Source: Omphiscola glabra (lineage: Eukaryota > Mollusca > Gastropoda > Lymnaeidae). From it: a stretch of 64,000 bases of DNA. How positions within the stretch are numbered: the first letter of the stretch is position 1; each line of letters starts with the position of its first letter. Positions 36,601 to 45,111 of the stretch are shown piece by piece. The DNA lies in assembly GCA_964017045.1 (NCBI GenBank), contig OZ024809.1, forward strand, positions 27,520,618 through 27,584,617. Reading direction: 5' to 3'. The position numbers and the translations under genes are program-made. The notes under the pieces were generated by a model. That model had not been told where the DNA came from, ran no database searches, and was given only the letters and a program-made list of their open reading frames with translations.

Positions 36601-39600
36601 ATAATATTAATTACACAGTCAAGAAAAATTTGATAATATTAATGACACAGTCAAGAAACAGTTTGTTATTAATGACAAAGTCAATTATTATTTATAATTT
36701 CATGTACTCGAGATATTATTGAATAAGATCTGATGCAGGTACAAAATCATTTTCTTTTATAATAATATGCTAGTCAGATGTCAAAATATACTCATTTGTC
36801 ATATGTAAGCCATATGTGCCATGTACAATGCACGTGAAATGTCAGTTTAATATGAAATGTAAGCTACAAAATTGTTTAAAAAAAAAAAAGTGAAATCTAA
36901 ATATAATTTACCCATGATGTTTTCAAATATATGCATTACATGTAAAAATACCAGGGATGTTCTTAAATAAATGGGACGTGTCAAAATACATGTGATGTGT
37001 TTAAATGCATGTGGTGTATAAAATACATGTGATGTATAAAATACCTCTGATATATTCCAGGAATGTGGTTTGGAGAGGGTGATGAGGGACATCAGGATAT
37101 TCCGTATTTTTGAAGGCACCAACGACATCCTCCGACTGTTCATCGCACTCACAGGGATTCAGGTAAAAAATTTAGATGATTGATTTCATTTTTATCATAG
37201 ATAAAATCATGTAGTCACTGCACCATATCATATAGAGTCACCTGATCATGTAATCACTATTTAATGAAAAAGATTATTTGTTATCAAATTTTGTAATAGC
37301 TTATCTGCTTATCCTGTTTTTTTTCCTTCTTGTTACATACAAATGTCAAAATGTAATTCAAAGTCAGTAAGAAACTTCTCAGTGTGAGTGACCAGTGCAG
37401 TAAGTAATGGAATAAAACATAAGTGTTAGATTGCCAGAAGTGAGAGCTCACGTCATCATTGAGAAAACAAATTTATTTCAGTATGCAGGAAGCCAGTTGA
37501 AGGAGCTCCAGAAGGCACTGGCCAACCCAACAGCAAATTTTGGACTTCTTGTAGGAGCAGGGGCGAAGCGGGCTAAGAGGTTAGTTGCCTGATTATCTAT
37601 GTATCAGTGCCCTGATTATCTATGTATCAGTGCCCTGATTATCTATGTATCAGTGCCCTGATTATCTATGTATCAGTGCCCTGATTATCTATGTATCAGT
37701 GCCCTGATTATCTATGATAATCTATGTATCAGTGCCCTGATTATCTATGTATCAGTGCCCTTATTATCTATGTATCAGTGCCCTGATTAAGCTGCAGTAA
37801 CTGTAATGATACAAATCATAAGACAAACTCTCCTTTCATCAGCCCTGTGAGTTGTGGGGGGGGGGGGGGGGGGTGTTGAATAAATCCACTGAAATGTTCC
37901 AAGCATCTGAAACTAATATTTTTGTTGTGGCAATGGAGTGTAGATAAACTTGATATATAAAGGAAACTATGGGTATTCATTTATTGCCAGAATTATGTGA
38001 CAATATAGCAGACCTGTTTACTCTTACTATTTTGGCGTACAATGTACGATTTTGAGGTGTATACATTATATATACTGTATGTTTTCTTTTTACCATTAAG
38101 ATAATGTATTGAAAGATTTTGTGATGATAGTGTACGGGTTTGAGGGTAAACAGGTCTGATATAGTACCTTTTATGTTGTAAGTCAATTTTTCCCCGATGT
38201 AATTGTTTTTTTTTTGTTTGAAATTAAATCAGACTTGTAGGGATCTCCACCGGCAGTGTCTCTCTAGGGAAATATGTGCACCCAGATTTAGCAGCTGCTG
38301 GTGACAAGGTAGTGAGATGTTTACCTGAACTGACTTGTTGAGTTTCATATGTTGTTCTGTCCAGAGTTAGCTGTTCCTGAATCATTTTATGTAAATTACT
38401 TTTTAGATGCTGTATGGTGTTTTTGGTCTCTTTCGAAAAGAGGGGTGGAAGGGGTGGATATTGTGCACACAAAAAAAATGGTCACGTGTGATGTCATTTA
38501 TGATGATTCCCTAGGTCAATTGTGATGTCATTTATGATGATTCCCAAGGTCAAGTGTGATGTCATTTATGATGATTCCCTAGGTCAAGTGTGATGTCATT
38601 TATGATGATTCCCTAGGTCAAGTGTGATGTCATTATGATGATTCCCTAGGTCAAGTGTGATGTCATTTATGATGATTCCCTAGGTCAAGTGTGATGTCAT
38701 TTATGATGATTCCCTTAAAGAACAACTTTTTTTTTTTCCATGGGCACCATCTTTGTTGCCATGACAGCAGACATGTTTAAAAGAAAAAGTAGTAGTGACA
38801 GTGAACAACAGAGGGGAGGGGGAAATGAGGAGAGGAAGGGGACAGAGTGATTTGTAGTTAATTAAAACCTATATGATACCTGAATGCTAAGTGTCCCCAC
38901 AACAAAAATCAGTCTCAGAAACTCAAGTGTAAATCTTCAAACCTAATATCAGTCACCCTAATGGGAAAGTCAGTCTCGTTAATCTTCAAACCTAAAATCT
39001 ATAACTAAAAATTTTTCAAAATGATGAAATCCCAACAGGCAGTTTCACTTTCACACACTTCATTGGATCTTCCAACATAAAAAAAAATAAAAAAATATGT
39101 CAAAGTCAAAACCATTTTTCAAATGATCTGACCGGACAAAAATGAGGAACTCATCTTCAGATACCTGTATAAATTAACCTTGCTGTTAACCCTTTCATTA
39201 CCGCTGGTTTTGGGGCAAAGATTTTTGCTGACTCGGCAACAAAAAAAATATATATTTTTTTTAAATTCCGGTATTTTTTATTCTCTATCCCATTTGCTTT
39301 TGAACTTCTCTAAAGATTAACAAATAAAGAAATATATAGCATTGAAATATGACGTTGACGTGACGTCCTTGGTATTTCAGGAAAGTTCTTTGCCTCTTTT
39401 GTTAATTGAAAGTGGGTGATCGTGACATCACGTCGCGTTGACGTCATCGGTAGCGACAGGGTTAAATATTTATTAAAAAATTGATCAATCAAAATATCCC
39501 ATGGCGTATTAAGAAAAAAAAATAAATAAATATTTAACTCTAGTTGCAAAACACAAATAAACAAGGGAGTGCACTCATACACAGAAACTAATGGGATCCG

Positions 39601-42600
39601 TAAAGCGTAAGTTGGCCAATTTTTTTAATTTGATTTTTGAAGCCTTTCGGAATTTAAACTTTGAAGACTAACCTGATTGTGTTTTACAGGCAGCCAAGTC
39701 CATTGACGCATTCGGTGTCACTGTTGAAAGTCTATTGATGAAACACAACAAAAGAATTATTGGTAAGATTTCTCACTTGAACAGATTCAGTGATACATGT
39801 CTGCGCTTAAACAACTTTTTGTCAGTGATACATGTCTACACTAAAACAACTTTTTGTCAGTGATACATGTCCGCGCTTAAACAGCTTTGTCAGTGATACA
39901 TGTCTGCGCTTAAACAACTTTTTGTCACTGATACATGTCTACACTAAAACAACTTTTTGTCAGTGATACATGTCCGCGCTTAAACAGCTTTGTCAGTGAT
40001 ACATGTCTGCGATTAAAAAACTTTGTCAGTGATACATGTCTACACTTAAAATACTTTGTCAGTGATACATGTCTACACTTAAACAACTCTGTCAGTGATA
40101 CATGTCTGCGATTAAAAAACTTTGTCAGTGATACATGTCTACACTTAAACAACTCTGTCAGTGATACATGTCTACACTTAAAATACTTTGTCAGTGATAC
40201 ATGTCTGCACTTAAAATACTTTTTCAGTGATACATGTCTACACTTAAACAACTTTGTCAGTGATACATGCCTACACCTAAACAACTTTGTCAGTGATACA
40301 TGTCTACACTTACACAGTCTATTACAAGAATTTAATGTCTAATAAAATTAAATTCCTTATGTAGTTTATCATTAATTTTTATTACTGATAGCAAATTAAA
40401 AATAAATGATTTAGAGGAATTCACTACTTGTCCTACAATCCAACAAATGATAACTTTATTTTAATTTTAGAAAAAATAAATCATGACACATTGAATTCTT
40501 GCATAGATGTGTTATGTCTTGCATAGATGTGTTATAATAATTAGAATAATAATAAAGTTTATTTGAAAATCACGCTACATCCCCAATGGCTTGAATCGCT
40601 GTACAAAGTCAACCACATTAAAAGAGATATGAAAACAATCTATATTTTACCACATTGAAATACAAAACGTAACAATACAAAACTACATACGAGCATACCC
40701 ATTCAAAGTATTACATAACCTGTGTTATATCTTGTATTGATCAGCAATGAATTCTTGCGTAGATGTGTTATGTCTTATATTTAGAAGCAGCCATAAATTC
40801 TTCCTTAGATGTAGTACATCTTATTTTGTGCAGCCGCTCAACTTGATTCATCTTTGCCTCTTGGCTTTCAGATGAACAGTTCATCCTGAAAAGACTGGCT
40901 GATGCTGCCATCGACATCTATGGAATGGTGGCGGTCTTGTCCAGGGCAACTCGCAGTGCCAACAACAATTACATCTCTGCCAAACATGAAATTATGATGT
41001 GTGATGTATTCTGTACTGAGGTGAGTTCATTGATGTCTGATGTGTTTTATGGAGATGTTCATTGATGTCTGATGTGTTTATAGAGATGTTCATTGATGTC
41101 TGATGTGTTTTATAGCGATGTTCATTGATATCTGATGTGTTTTATAGAGATGTATATTATGGGCAAATTCTTTGCGTAACTCATTTTATAGTTTTGATAA
41201 TGTTACAAAAGTTACATGAAGAAATCACATTATAACCCATACATTATAACCCATACATTATAACCCATACATTATAACCTGTATAATTCACATCATAACC
41301 CATATTACATTCATACTAAACAATTTCTTTATAAAAGGAATATTTCTTTTCCCTTAATTCACAATCAAAAGAAACAAAAGTTATATGGGTGTCTGTCTAT
41401 ATGTCCAAAGTTATATGGGTGTCTGTCTATATGTCCAAAGTTATATGGGTGTCTGTCTATATGTCCAAAGTTATATGGGTGTTTGTCTATATGTCCAAAG
41501 TTATATGGGTGTCTGTCTATATGTCCAAAGTTATATGGGTGTCTGTCTATACATCCAAAGTTTCTTCATCTTAGTTCTGCTGTTATGGCTTATAATGTTG
41601 TATAATAATAATAATAATAATAAAGTTTATTTGAAAATCACACTTCATCCCCAAAGGCTCGAAGCGCGGTACAAAATGAACCATACCAAAAGAAAAATGA
41701 AACAATCTATACCTTACCACACCTAAACACAAAACGCAACACCACAAAAACTACACACGAGCACACCCATTCAAAGTCCAAATTGAATATGGCTTTAGAA
41801 AAGTTTTGCATGTCTTTTTGAAATGGAAAAATAAAATAATTTTGAGCACAGATCAAACTCTTCTGTTAGTTGTTGTTCAGAAATGACTAAATGTAATTAC
41901 TGCTTTCTATGTTTTGAGACTTTCATCAACAAAGGTTTCTAATATAGATTTTTTTTTTTTTTTTTTTTTGAGGAAAAAAAATCAAATTTAGTTAGTTTTA
42001 TAATTTGTCTACAAGAGTATTTTATTTTTAAAAAAACGTATTTTTCTGTATAACATACAGTATAACTTTATATACTAGCTTTTTACTGACCATTTCCAAA
42101 AATAGATGAACTTTACCATTTAAATAAATTTTTTGATGGCTGTTACTTAGATGGCCATCCATTGATATATGACATATGCAATTAGTTTAATTTTTATACT
42201 CCCTTCTAACTGCTGTACCCGTACACTTTTGGACACCCCACTATGCTAAGGTAAAAGTACCCCCCTCCCCACCAACCGTCCGTTTAAATTTTTTTATAGA
42301 TGTTAAATAAGTCACCATAAACCATGTTAAAAATGATAAATATTGTTTTACTTGTCAGCCCTGCTGATTTAAAGTCACTATATTCAAAGACAAAAAACTG
42401 CTCACACAGGAGCCATTCTTACACAGGACAAAGAAAAATGACAAGAAAATATTTATTTTTCAGGCTGCCGATCGTGTCAAGACAAATCTCCTCCAAACAA
42501 CAGACAGCGGCGCCAAGAAAAGCTTTGACAGTTTGGCCACCATTTCGAAGGAGATTGTCGGTGCCGGTGGTGTGTTTCATCGGCACGTCCTAGGGTTTTG

Positions 42601-42601
42601 A
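15552..42601 (+). CDS. ACADVL: Very long-chain specific acyl-CoA dehydrogenase, mitochondrial (19 coding exons)
   Basis: FAD enzyme of the mitochondrial inner membrane that makes the 2,3-double bond in C14-C20 acyl-CoAs, the first step of long-chain beta-oxidation, passing electrons to ETF. Nineteen exons with GT-AG borders join without a phase conflict into 1926 coding bases (641 aa; human VLCAD is 655). Residues 1 to about 40 are basic, Ser/Arg-rich and lack acids, as in a mitochondrial presequence. The core follows: [13 protein letters not shown] (about 199-211), WISNGG (235-240), [19 protein letters not shown] (280-298) and [11 protein letters not shown], whose Glu448 matches the catalytic base of VLCAD (Glu462 in human). 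The C-terminal 150-180 residues are the extension found only in VLCAD and ACAD9; the ending ...[10 protein letters not shown] matches VLCAD better than ACAD9. No stop or frameshift interrupts it. The introns are loaded with minisatellites. Confidence 0.96.
16070..16285. mobile_element. Telomere-like MITE, copy 2 (inverted, one end lost)
   Basis: Reverse-complement relative of 6232-6456: TTTGGTAAATTTAGAGAGAT, then CCATGGCCGCCATCTTGG, then units of CCTAACCTGAACCCTAAAT. Located in ACADVL intron 1. Confidence 0.75.
17274..17556. repeat. 141-bp tandem duplication
   Basis: Two copies beginning GTCCACCTGAAAGTATAC at 17274 and 17415, differing at scattered positions. Confidence 0.9.
19928..20305. 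repeat. About 103-bp tandem repeat, nearly four copies
   Basis: Copies start at CACGCTAATGAAG (19930), then near 20032, 20136 and 20240, each carrying GCGTCCACGG and AAGACATATACTTGCTAATA. Sits within a 19.3-20.6 kb block of unlike composition that may be a mobile element of unknown type. Confidence 0.9.
20957..21000. repeat. 22-bp duplication
   Basis: CTACTCTTAAGTACTAAGTA appears twice in succession. Confidence 0.85.
21045..21320 (+). repeat. GC-rich dispersed repeat, copy 1
   Basis: Shares with 26195-26450 the ordered blocks CATGATTACA, GGATATGAGG, GTGATTCTAAATAT-like sequence, CTGCTCC..GGCAACC, CCCAGCTGC and TTAGAGGGCGTC. Stands out from the AT-rich intron. No terminal repeats found; type unknown. 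Confidence 0.75.
21800..21863 (+). CDS. ACADVL: ACADVL exon 2
   Basis: Acceptor TTTGTCTGTTTCAG, donor GTAAGC. Encodes [20 protein letters not shown] plus K, a low-acid stretch continuing the presequence. A second AG at 21815-21816 keeps a readable frame, but the phase fit to exon 1 favours 21800. Confidence 0.75.
23278..23386 (+). CDS. ACADVL: ACADVL exon 3
   Basis: Encodes [20 protein letters not shown] followed by [16 protein letters not shown], the conserved KSF...G.F.GQ...DQVFP start of mature VLCAD. Ends in phase 1 at donor GTTTGC. Confidence 0.93.
23750..23814 (+). CDS. ACADVL: ACADVL exon 4
   Basis: Encodes [20 protein letters not shown] plus FE, the first helices of the N-terminal acyl-CoA dehydrogenase domain. 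Donor GTCTGT is weak. Confidence 0.94.
23832..24225. repeat. Intron 4 minisatellite A, 23-24 bp
   Basis: Units of GGGAAATAATCATAGCAATC plus AGT; about 15 copies. Starts roughly 20 bp after the exon 4 donor. Confidence 0.92.
24322..25306. repeat. Intron 4 minisatellite B, 23-24 bp, about 42 copies
   Basis: Units of GACAGATGGGTAAGACACTA plus AGT. A roughly 404-bp block of variant units occurs twice in the same order (compare GTAAGTCACTAAGGG at 24401 and 24805). Ends about 40 bp before the exon 5 acceptor. Confidence 0.95.
25349..25457 (+). CDS. ACADVL: ACADVL exon 5
   Basis: Encodes [20 protein letters not shown] then [16 protein letters not shown]. It lies 40 bp after a kilobase-long 23-24 bp array. 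Ends phase 1 at GTAAGC. Confidence 0.97.
25707..25933 (+). CDS. ACADVL: ACADVL exon 6
   Basis: Encodes [20 protein letters not shown] through [15 protein letters not shown] to [13 protein letters not shown], including flavin and acyl-CoA contact residues of the middle domain border. Donor GTAAGT. Confidence 0.98.
26195..26700 (+). repeat. GC-rich dispersed repeat, copy 2 with extra GC-rich tail
   Basis: First 250 bp match copy 1 at 21045. The following 250 bp (to 26700) are strongly CpG-rich; open frames there arise from composition, not coding. Confidence 0.75.
27542..27655 (+). CDS. ACADVL: ACADVL exon 7
   Basis: Encodes [20 protein letters not shown] then [18 protein letters not shown], the beta-domain with the WISNGG flavin-contact motif. 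Phase 0 at both ends. Confidence 0.98.
27936..28021 (+). CDS. ACADVL: ACADVL exon 8
   Basis: Encodes [20 protein letters not shown] then ERSFGGVT. Ends phase 2 at GTAAGC. Confidence 0.97.
29245..29513. repeat. Intron 8 minisatellite, 29 bp, about 9 copies
   Basis: Core CCTAAGCCAGTGTTGTGTGA, very uniform. Confidence 0.95.
29660..30060. repeat. Intron 8 minisatellite, 18 bp, about 20 copies
   Basis: Unit TGACCTAGTTGTGTTCTA or TGACCTAGTTGTGCTCTA. Ends about 60 bp before exon 9. Open on both strands because the period is a multiple of three; not coding. Confidence 0.95.
30119..30213 (+). CDS. ACADVL: ACADVL exon 9
   Basis: Encodes [20 protein letters not shown] then [11 protein letters not shown], nearly invariant in VLCAD. 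Ends phase 1 at GTGAGA. Confidence 0.98.
30571..31180. repeat. Intron 9 minisatellite, 38 bp, 16 copies
   Basis: Core AATGAAACCTTGTTTTGGGT. Nearly identical units; two carry the same C-to-T change (near 30960 and 31074). Confidence 0.97.
31300..31542. repeat. Intron 9 minisatellite, 30 bp, 8 copies, ends at exon 10
   Basis: Core GATGTTTATAGGTGTAACAA then CTGCTCCTG. The last unit has CTGCTCCTCAG, which is the exon 10 acceptor. Confidence 0.96.
31543..31646 (+). CDS. ACADVL: ACADVL exon 10
   Basis: Encodes [20 protein letters not shown] then [14 protein letters not shown]. Its acceptor (GCTCCTCAG) is the end of the last unit of a 30-bp array; donor GTAAGT. Confidence 0.97.
31650..31945. repeat. 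Intron 10 repeat of TGTGTTGTGTCACTTGAAT-type units
   Basis: About 20-bp units begin at intron position +4 and grade into 15-bp TTGTGCTACCTGACT units. Confidence 0.9.
32075..32465. repeat. Intron 10 minisatellite, about 26 bp, 15 copies
   Basis: Core GATGATTGTTACTGTGACAC plus AGTGA. Confidence 0.95.
32655..33076. repeat. Intron 10 pyrimidine-rich TCTCTCTTATC repeats
   Basis: Degenerate 10-12 bp TCTCTCTTAT units up to the exon 11 acceptor, forming an exceptionally long polypyrimidine tract (about 420 bp). Confidence 0.93.
33085..33189 (+). CDS. ACADVL: ACADVL exon 11
   Basis: Encodes [20 protein letters not shown] then [15 protein letters not shown]. The last 33 bases plus donor GTCAGTT are the first unit of a 40-bp tandem repeat that continues into the intron. 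The first donor is the one that keeps the protein frame. Confidence 0.97.
33157..33396. repeat. 40-bp repeat spanning the exon 11 / intron 11 junction, 6 copies
   Basis: Unit 1 (33157-33196) is 33 exon bases plus intron GTCAGTT; five more copies follow head to tail. Copies 2 and 4 share TTACATAAC, copies 5 and 6 share TTAAGTAAC. Confidence 0.98.
33556..33945. repeat. Intron 11 minisatellite, 34 bp, about 11 copies
   Basis: Core CAGCTGTTTTGATCAACTTG then GCATTGCAAGACAG; each unit includes CAGCTG and TGATCA palindromes. Confidence 0.95.
34191..34267. repeat. 12-bp GC-rich repeat GGCACAGGCGGG
   Basis: About six copies of GGCACAGGC-type units in intron 11. Confidence 0.85.
34597..34955. repeat. 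Intron 11 minisatellite, 32 bp, about 11 copies
   Basis: Core GTTAACTTCCTCTATCACCT then TGACTGCACAG. Ends about 60 bp before exon 12. Confidence 0.95.
35015..35101 (+). CDS. ACADVL: ACADVL exon 12
   Basis: Encodes [20 protein letters not shown] then AAISKIFAS. Donor GTAAGA is itself the first base block of a 43-bp array. Confidence 0.97.
35102..35475. repeat. Intron 12 minisatellite, 43 bp, about 9 copies, starts at the donor
   Basis: The first unit begins with the real donor GTAAGAACATCTCT; the second starts GTGTAAGAACATATCTG and later units GTCTTAGAACATATCTG. Confidence 0.95.
35664..35869. mobile_element. hAT MITE in ACADVL intron 12
   Basis: TIR CAGCGGCTCTCAACC / GGTTGAGAACCACTG, 206 bp, target copies TTTTATAG (35656-35663) and TGTTATAG (35870-35877). 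Contains a 20-base G run. Confidence 0.92.
36048..36290. repeat. Intron 12 minisatellite, 40 bp, 6 copies
   Basis: Core ACCCTCACCAAAAGCCTGCT then AACAGACCAAATG; almost identical units. Confidence 0.96.
36334..36396 (+). CDS. ACADVL: ACADVL exon 13
   Basis: Encodes [20 protein letters not shown] plus K. The [11 protein letters not shown] signature is shared by acyl-CoA dehydrogenases. Phase 0 at both ends. Confidence 0.98.
36450..36690. repeat. Intron 13 minisatellite, about 33 bp, 7 copies
   Basis: Core ACACAGTCAACAAACATTGG, later ACACAGTCAAGAAAAATTTG, each followed by ATAATATTAATT-type sequence. Confidence 0.92.
36935..37050. repeat. Intron 13 short degenerate repeat next to exon 14
   Basis: Variants of ACATGTGATGTATAAAAT up to about 10 bp before the acceptor. 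Confidence 0.75.
37061..37162 (+). CDS. ACADVL: ACADVL exon 14 (catalytic Glu)
   Basis: Encodes [20 protein letters not shown] then [14 protein letters not shown]; the Glu of FEGTND is the expected active-site base. Confidence 0.98.
37482..37579 (+). CDS. ACADVL: ACADVL exon 15
   Basis: Encodes [20 protein letters not shown] then [12 protein letters not shown], the start of the C-terminal membrane-associated extension. Ends phase 2 at donor GTTAGT. Confidence 0.94.
37588..37790. repeat. Intron 15 minisatellite, 23 bp, about 9 copies
   Basis: Core CCTGATTATCTATGTATCAG starting at intron position +9, beside donor GTTAGTTG. Confidence 0.96.
38009..38158. mobile_element. MITE with TIR CAGACCTGTTTAC and 6-bp target duplication, copy 2
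   Basis: Same family as 7375-7529, opposite orientation, in ACADVL intron 15, flanked by ATATAG on both sides (38003-38008, 38159-38164). Confidence 0.88.
38233..38308 (+). CDS. ACADVL: ACADVL exon 16
   Basis: Encodes [20 protein letters not shown] then AAAGDK. The KYVHPDL block aligns with the VHPEL region of VLCAD. Donor GTAGTG is unusual. Confidence 0.92.
38482..38716. repeat. Intron 16 minisatellite, 34 bp, 7 copies
   Basis: Core GTGATGTCATTTATGATGAT then TCCCTAGGTCAA. Confidence 0.95.
39186..39465. mobile_element. piggyBac-like MITE (TTAA target) in intron 16
   Basis: TTAACCCTTTCATTACCG at the left is matched by the inverse of CGGTAGCGACAGGGTTAA at the right, both ends being TTAA; 280 bp. 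Its right half holds TGACGT motifs (TTGACGTGACGTCC, TTGACGTCATCGG). Confidence 0.75.
39690..39762 (+). CDS. ACADVL: ACADVL exon 17
   Basis: Encodes [20 protein letters not shown] then KRII plus a split Asp codon. Donor GTAAGA. Confidence 0.94.
39784..40320. repeat. Intron 17 minisatellite, about 33 bp, 16 copies
   Basis: Core CAGTGATACATGTCTACACT then TAAACAACTTTGT. A partial unit begins about 22 bp after the exon 17 donor. Confidence 0.95.
40545..40708 (-). mobile_element. Truncated LINE-like 3' end, copy A (intron 17)
   Basis: Minus-strand element: body, then GATTTTCAAATAAACTTTAT and a TTATTATT tail. Matches 41602-41776 along its length. Confidence 0.75.
40872..41020 (+). CDS. ACADVL: ACADVL exon 18
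   Basis: Encodes [20 protein letters not shown] then [20 protein letters not shown] and [22 protein letters not shown] is conserved in the VLCAD tail. Donor GTGAGT. Confidence 0.96.
41024..41155. repeat. Intron 18 minisatellite, about 36 bp, 4 copies
   Basis: Core GTTCATTGATGTCTGATGTG starting at intron position +4; the donor GTGAGTTCATTG is the start of the first unit. Confidence 0.93.
41229..41295. repeat. Intron 18 14-15 bp repeat
   Basis: About four copies of ATTATAACCCATAC. Confidence 0.88.
41376..41565. repeat. Intron 18 minisatellite, 30 bp, 6 copies
   Basis: Core GTTATATGGGTGTCTGTCTA then TATGTCCAAA; nearly identical units. Confidence 0.96.
41602..41776 (-). mobile_element. Truncated LINE-like 3' end, copy B (intron 18)
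   Basis: Same family as copy A with a longer (TTA)n tail; both have GAGCA(C/T)ACCCATTCAAAG at their truncated 5' limit, so the family may be a short defined element rather than random truncations. Confidence 0.75.
42464..42601 (+). CDS. ACADVL: ACADVL exon 19 (terminal coding exon)
   Basis: Encodes [20 protein letters not shown] then [20 protein letters not shown] and HVLGF, stop TGA at 42599-42601. A polyadenylation signal AATAAA lies 65 bp after the stop (42666-42671). Confidence 0.95.
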   Translation, partial: AADRVKTNLLQTTDSGAKKSFDSLATISKEIVGAGGVFHRHVLGF

Positions 42602-45000
42602 TGAGAGCTCTCAATCTGTTGGCATAATGTGATACATTTCACTCTGGTTGTTTTGTAGGATATAAAATAAATTTTTATGCAAATTTATGCAAAACATGCA
42701 ATTAAAAAAAATAATGTTAACAAATATTTTAAGCTAAATGTGATGACTATTGTAAAAGATGTTTTGGGTTTGCTCCAAACAGTTAAACATTCAATGGAAA
42801 CAGACAATTATTTACCTCAAGTCCCATTTCAAAAACTGTAATACCAAAACACTGTCTTTATTTGAGACTCAGGCAAATTTCTTGATTAGCGTTTGGAGAC
42901 ATTTTTCTTGGCATTCACCCATGAACTGACAAAAATGTCTTAAAAACAGACATAGCCAGTTTTTTTTTTAAAATTTGTCATTAACATAATCTGCTTGCAT
43001 TGTTTTGGAAGTAGGTGAGTTTTAAAATTGATTCCCATTGACATCACATTGAAATAGTTTAACTGGAAAATATCAAAGACAAAATGTAATATTTTTTAGA
43101 GATGTTTTCGTAATGAAGCATTAAAATATCACAACTTGAGAGTAATTTGAAGTTACACACAAGAGTTCATTCAAGTTTTTAAAAGGCAAACACTTTGTGC
43201 TAGTCTTCTTTCCCCTGATAAATGTTTTCATTGTTGCTCAAGTCAGTTTTAAAAACTATTCAACCTCTGTAAATCACCTGCACTGTGTGTAAAATGCGTG
43301 TGTAACATACTGTGGTTTGTTTAAAATACTGTGGTATGTGTAACATTCTGTGGTATGTGTACCATACTTTGGTGTGGGTAACATATTGCGGTGTGTGTAA
43401 CATACTGTGGTGTAGGTAACATATTGCGGTGTGTGTAACATGCTAGTAAAATCCTGCAGTAGGTTACAGAGTGAGCACAGTTAACCTCCAGAGACTTAAA
43501 ATATAACTCGATTTAACTTAATTTTATGAACTCATAGATCCAAGGACCAAATTATCTAATCAATTTACTGTCTGACCACTAACTGTTGAAACAACTTGAG
43601 TCCTCCAACTCTAATGTTGCTGTCATTGTGCCATCATCTACTTTTACTAACCAATTGTATCTAAAATTGTGTCTTTGATCTATTTCAAATACATGTTTTA
43701 TTATTAATGAATTTATTAGTTATTTTTAAAGAAAAAATTTACTTAATTTATAATTATTTTTATTACCAAATTGCCAATCTGCATTTTGAATCCAGATGTC
43801 TCAGGCTCCGTTAAAATAGGGCTTCATTGTCATGATTTTTTTTCCCACTGGGAGCAAAATATGGCACAACTGTTTGGTTATCAATTATTAATAATCCAAT
43901 GACCTACAAAATATTGTAATATGCTTGAAATGGAATGAAATATGTGGACCAAATAATAGAATTAACATGAATATATATTTTAAAAGTCAGCAGGCTTTTT
44001 CAGACAAAAGATTTTTCAGCAAACAATAGAAATGGACCTGGAGTTAGAAAAACATAAAAAAGGTTTTCCATGAAGTTTTAAATTTGTAAGATGTAAAAAA
44101 AAATAAATAATAAAAACAGCATCTTTTTTGTAAATAGTGAATAATTAAATAAGGATAAGTATTTGCAGCATGTCTACATAATCAATGTTTTTAGCATAAT
44201 AATACAGGCTAACAAGAACACTTTTACAATGCAACTACAAATATTTTGAATTGCACCCAGAATTAACTTTTCTGCATTTTCACAATTGTAAACACATTGA
44301 TAATTTTCTAGTTTTAAACTTCAAAATGCGACCTGTTAACCTTGCTAAGTAGAGAAAGTATTTGTATACAAAGTTATGGCTCAATCTGAAGCAATGTGGT
44401 TCTAGCATCGCATCCAATGAAAGGTAAAGTTAAAAAAACATAGTGTCCCTGCTGAATGAGTTTTGTCTGTAAATTATGTCAAGTTTATTATGTAACTGCT
44501 AGAACATGACAAGAGATGACGAACAATGGAATGTAAATATATGCAAGCTTAGAGAAATGAAGTTCAGATAATGCCTGAACAATGCAAATCTTTTTTATTT
44601 TAGGTGAATGAGTATATATATATATGTATTTTGAGAGAATTTAAAAAAAAAAGGGGTGGGGAGGGACAATAGATGAAAGGGGAGATAACAATGAAAATAG
44701 TAAATTTTAAGTATAACTGAGTTGTAGTTATTTTTGCCTTGTACTTGTATAGTTTTTAAGCTGCTTAACGTTTCTTTTTTTATTTCCAATGTAAAGATGA
44801 AAATAATTGAAGTAATATGCTAAATCTTTAGAAAAAAATTAAAAGTACATAGAACCAATGTACATACTGATGAAAAACTGTTTTATAAATATGATGATTT
44901 TTTGTTTGTTTAAAAATTAAATTTATTGTGTCTAAATAAAGTTGAAAAATTGACATTTTCTGCCACTGGATTTCTATTATTATTGCACTTATTGTTGTCC
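42602..45000 (+). other. ACADVL 3'UTR-like region
   Basis: AT-rich and non-coding, with AATAAA at 42666-42671 and another near 44102. It contains a degenerate array of about 20 bp built on AACATACTGTGGTGTGTGT (about 43255-43445). How far the transcript extends is unknown. Confidence 0.4.
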
Positions 45001-45111
45001 AATTCATGTCAGAGCCAAGTAATATAAATACATAATTTGAAATTAATAACAACTTTTTGCAACGAAACAAAGAGGGATCAATTATTTTCTTCACACCTCT
45101 TCTCTGTAGAC

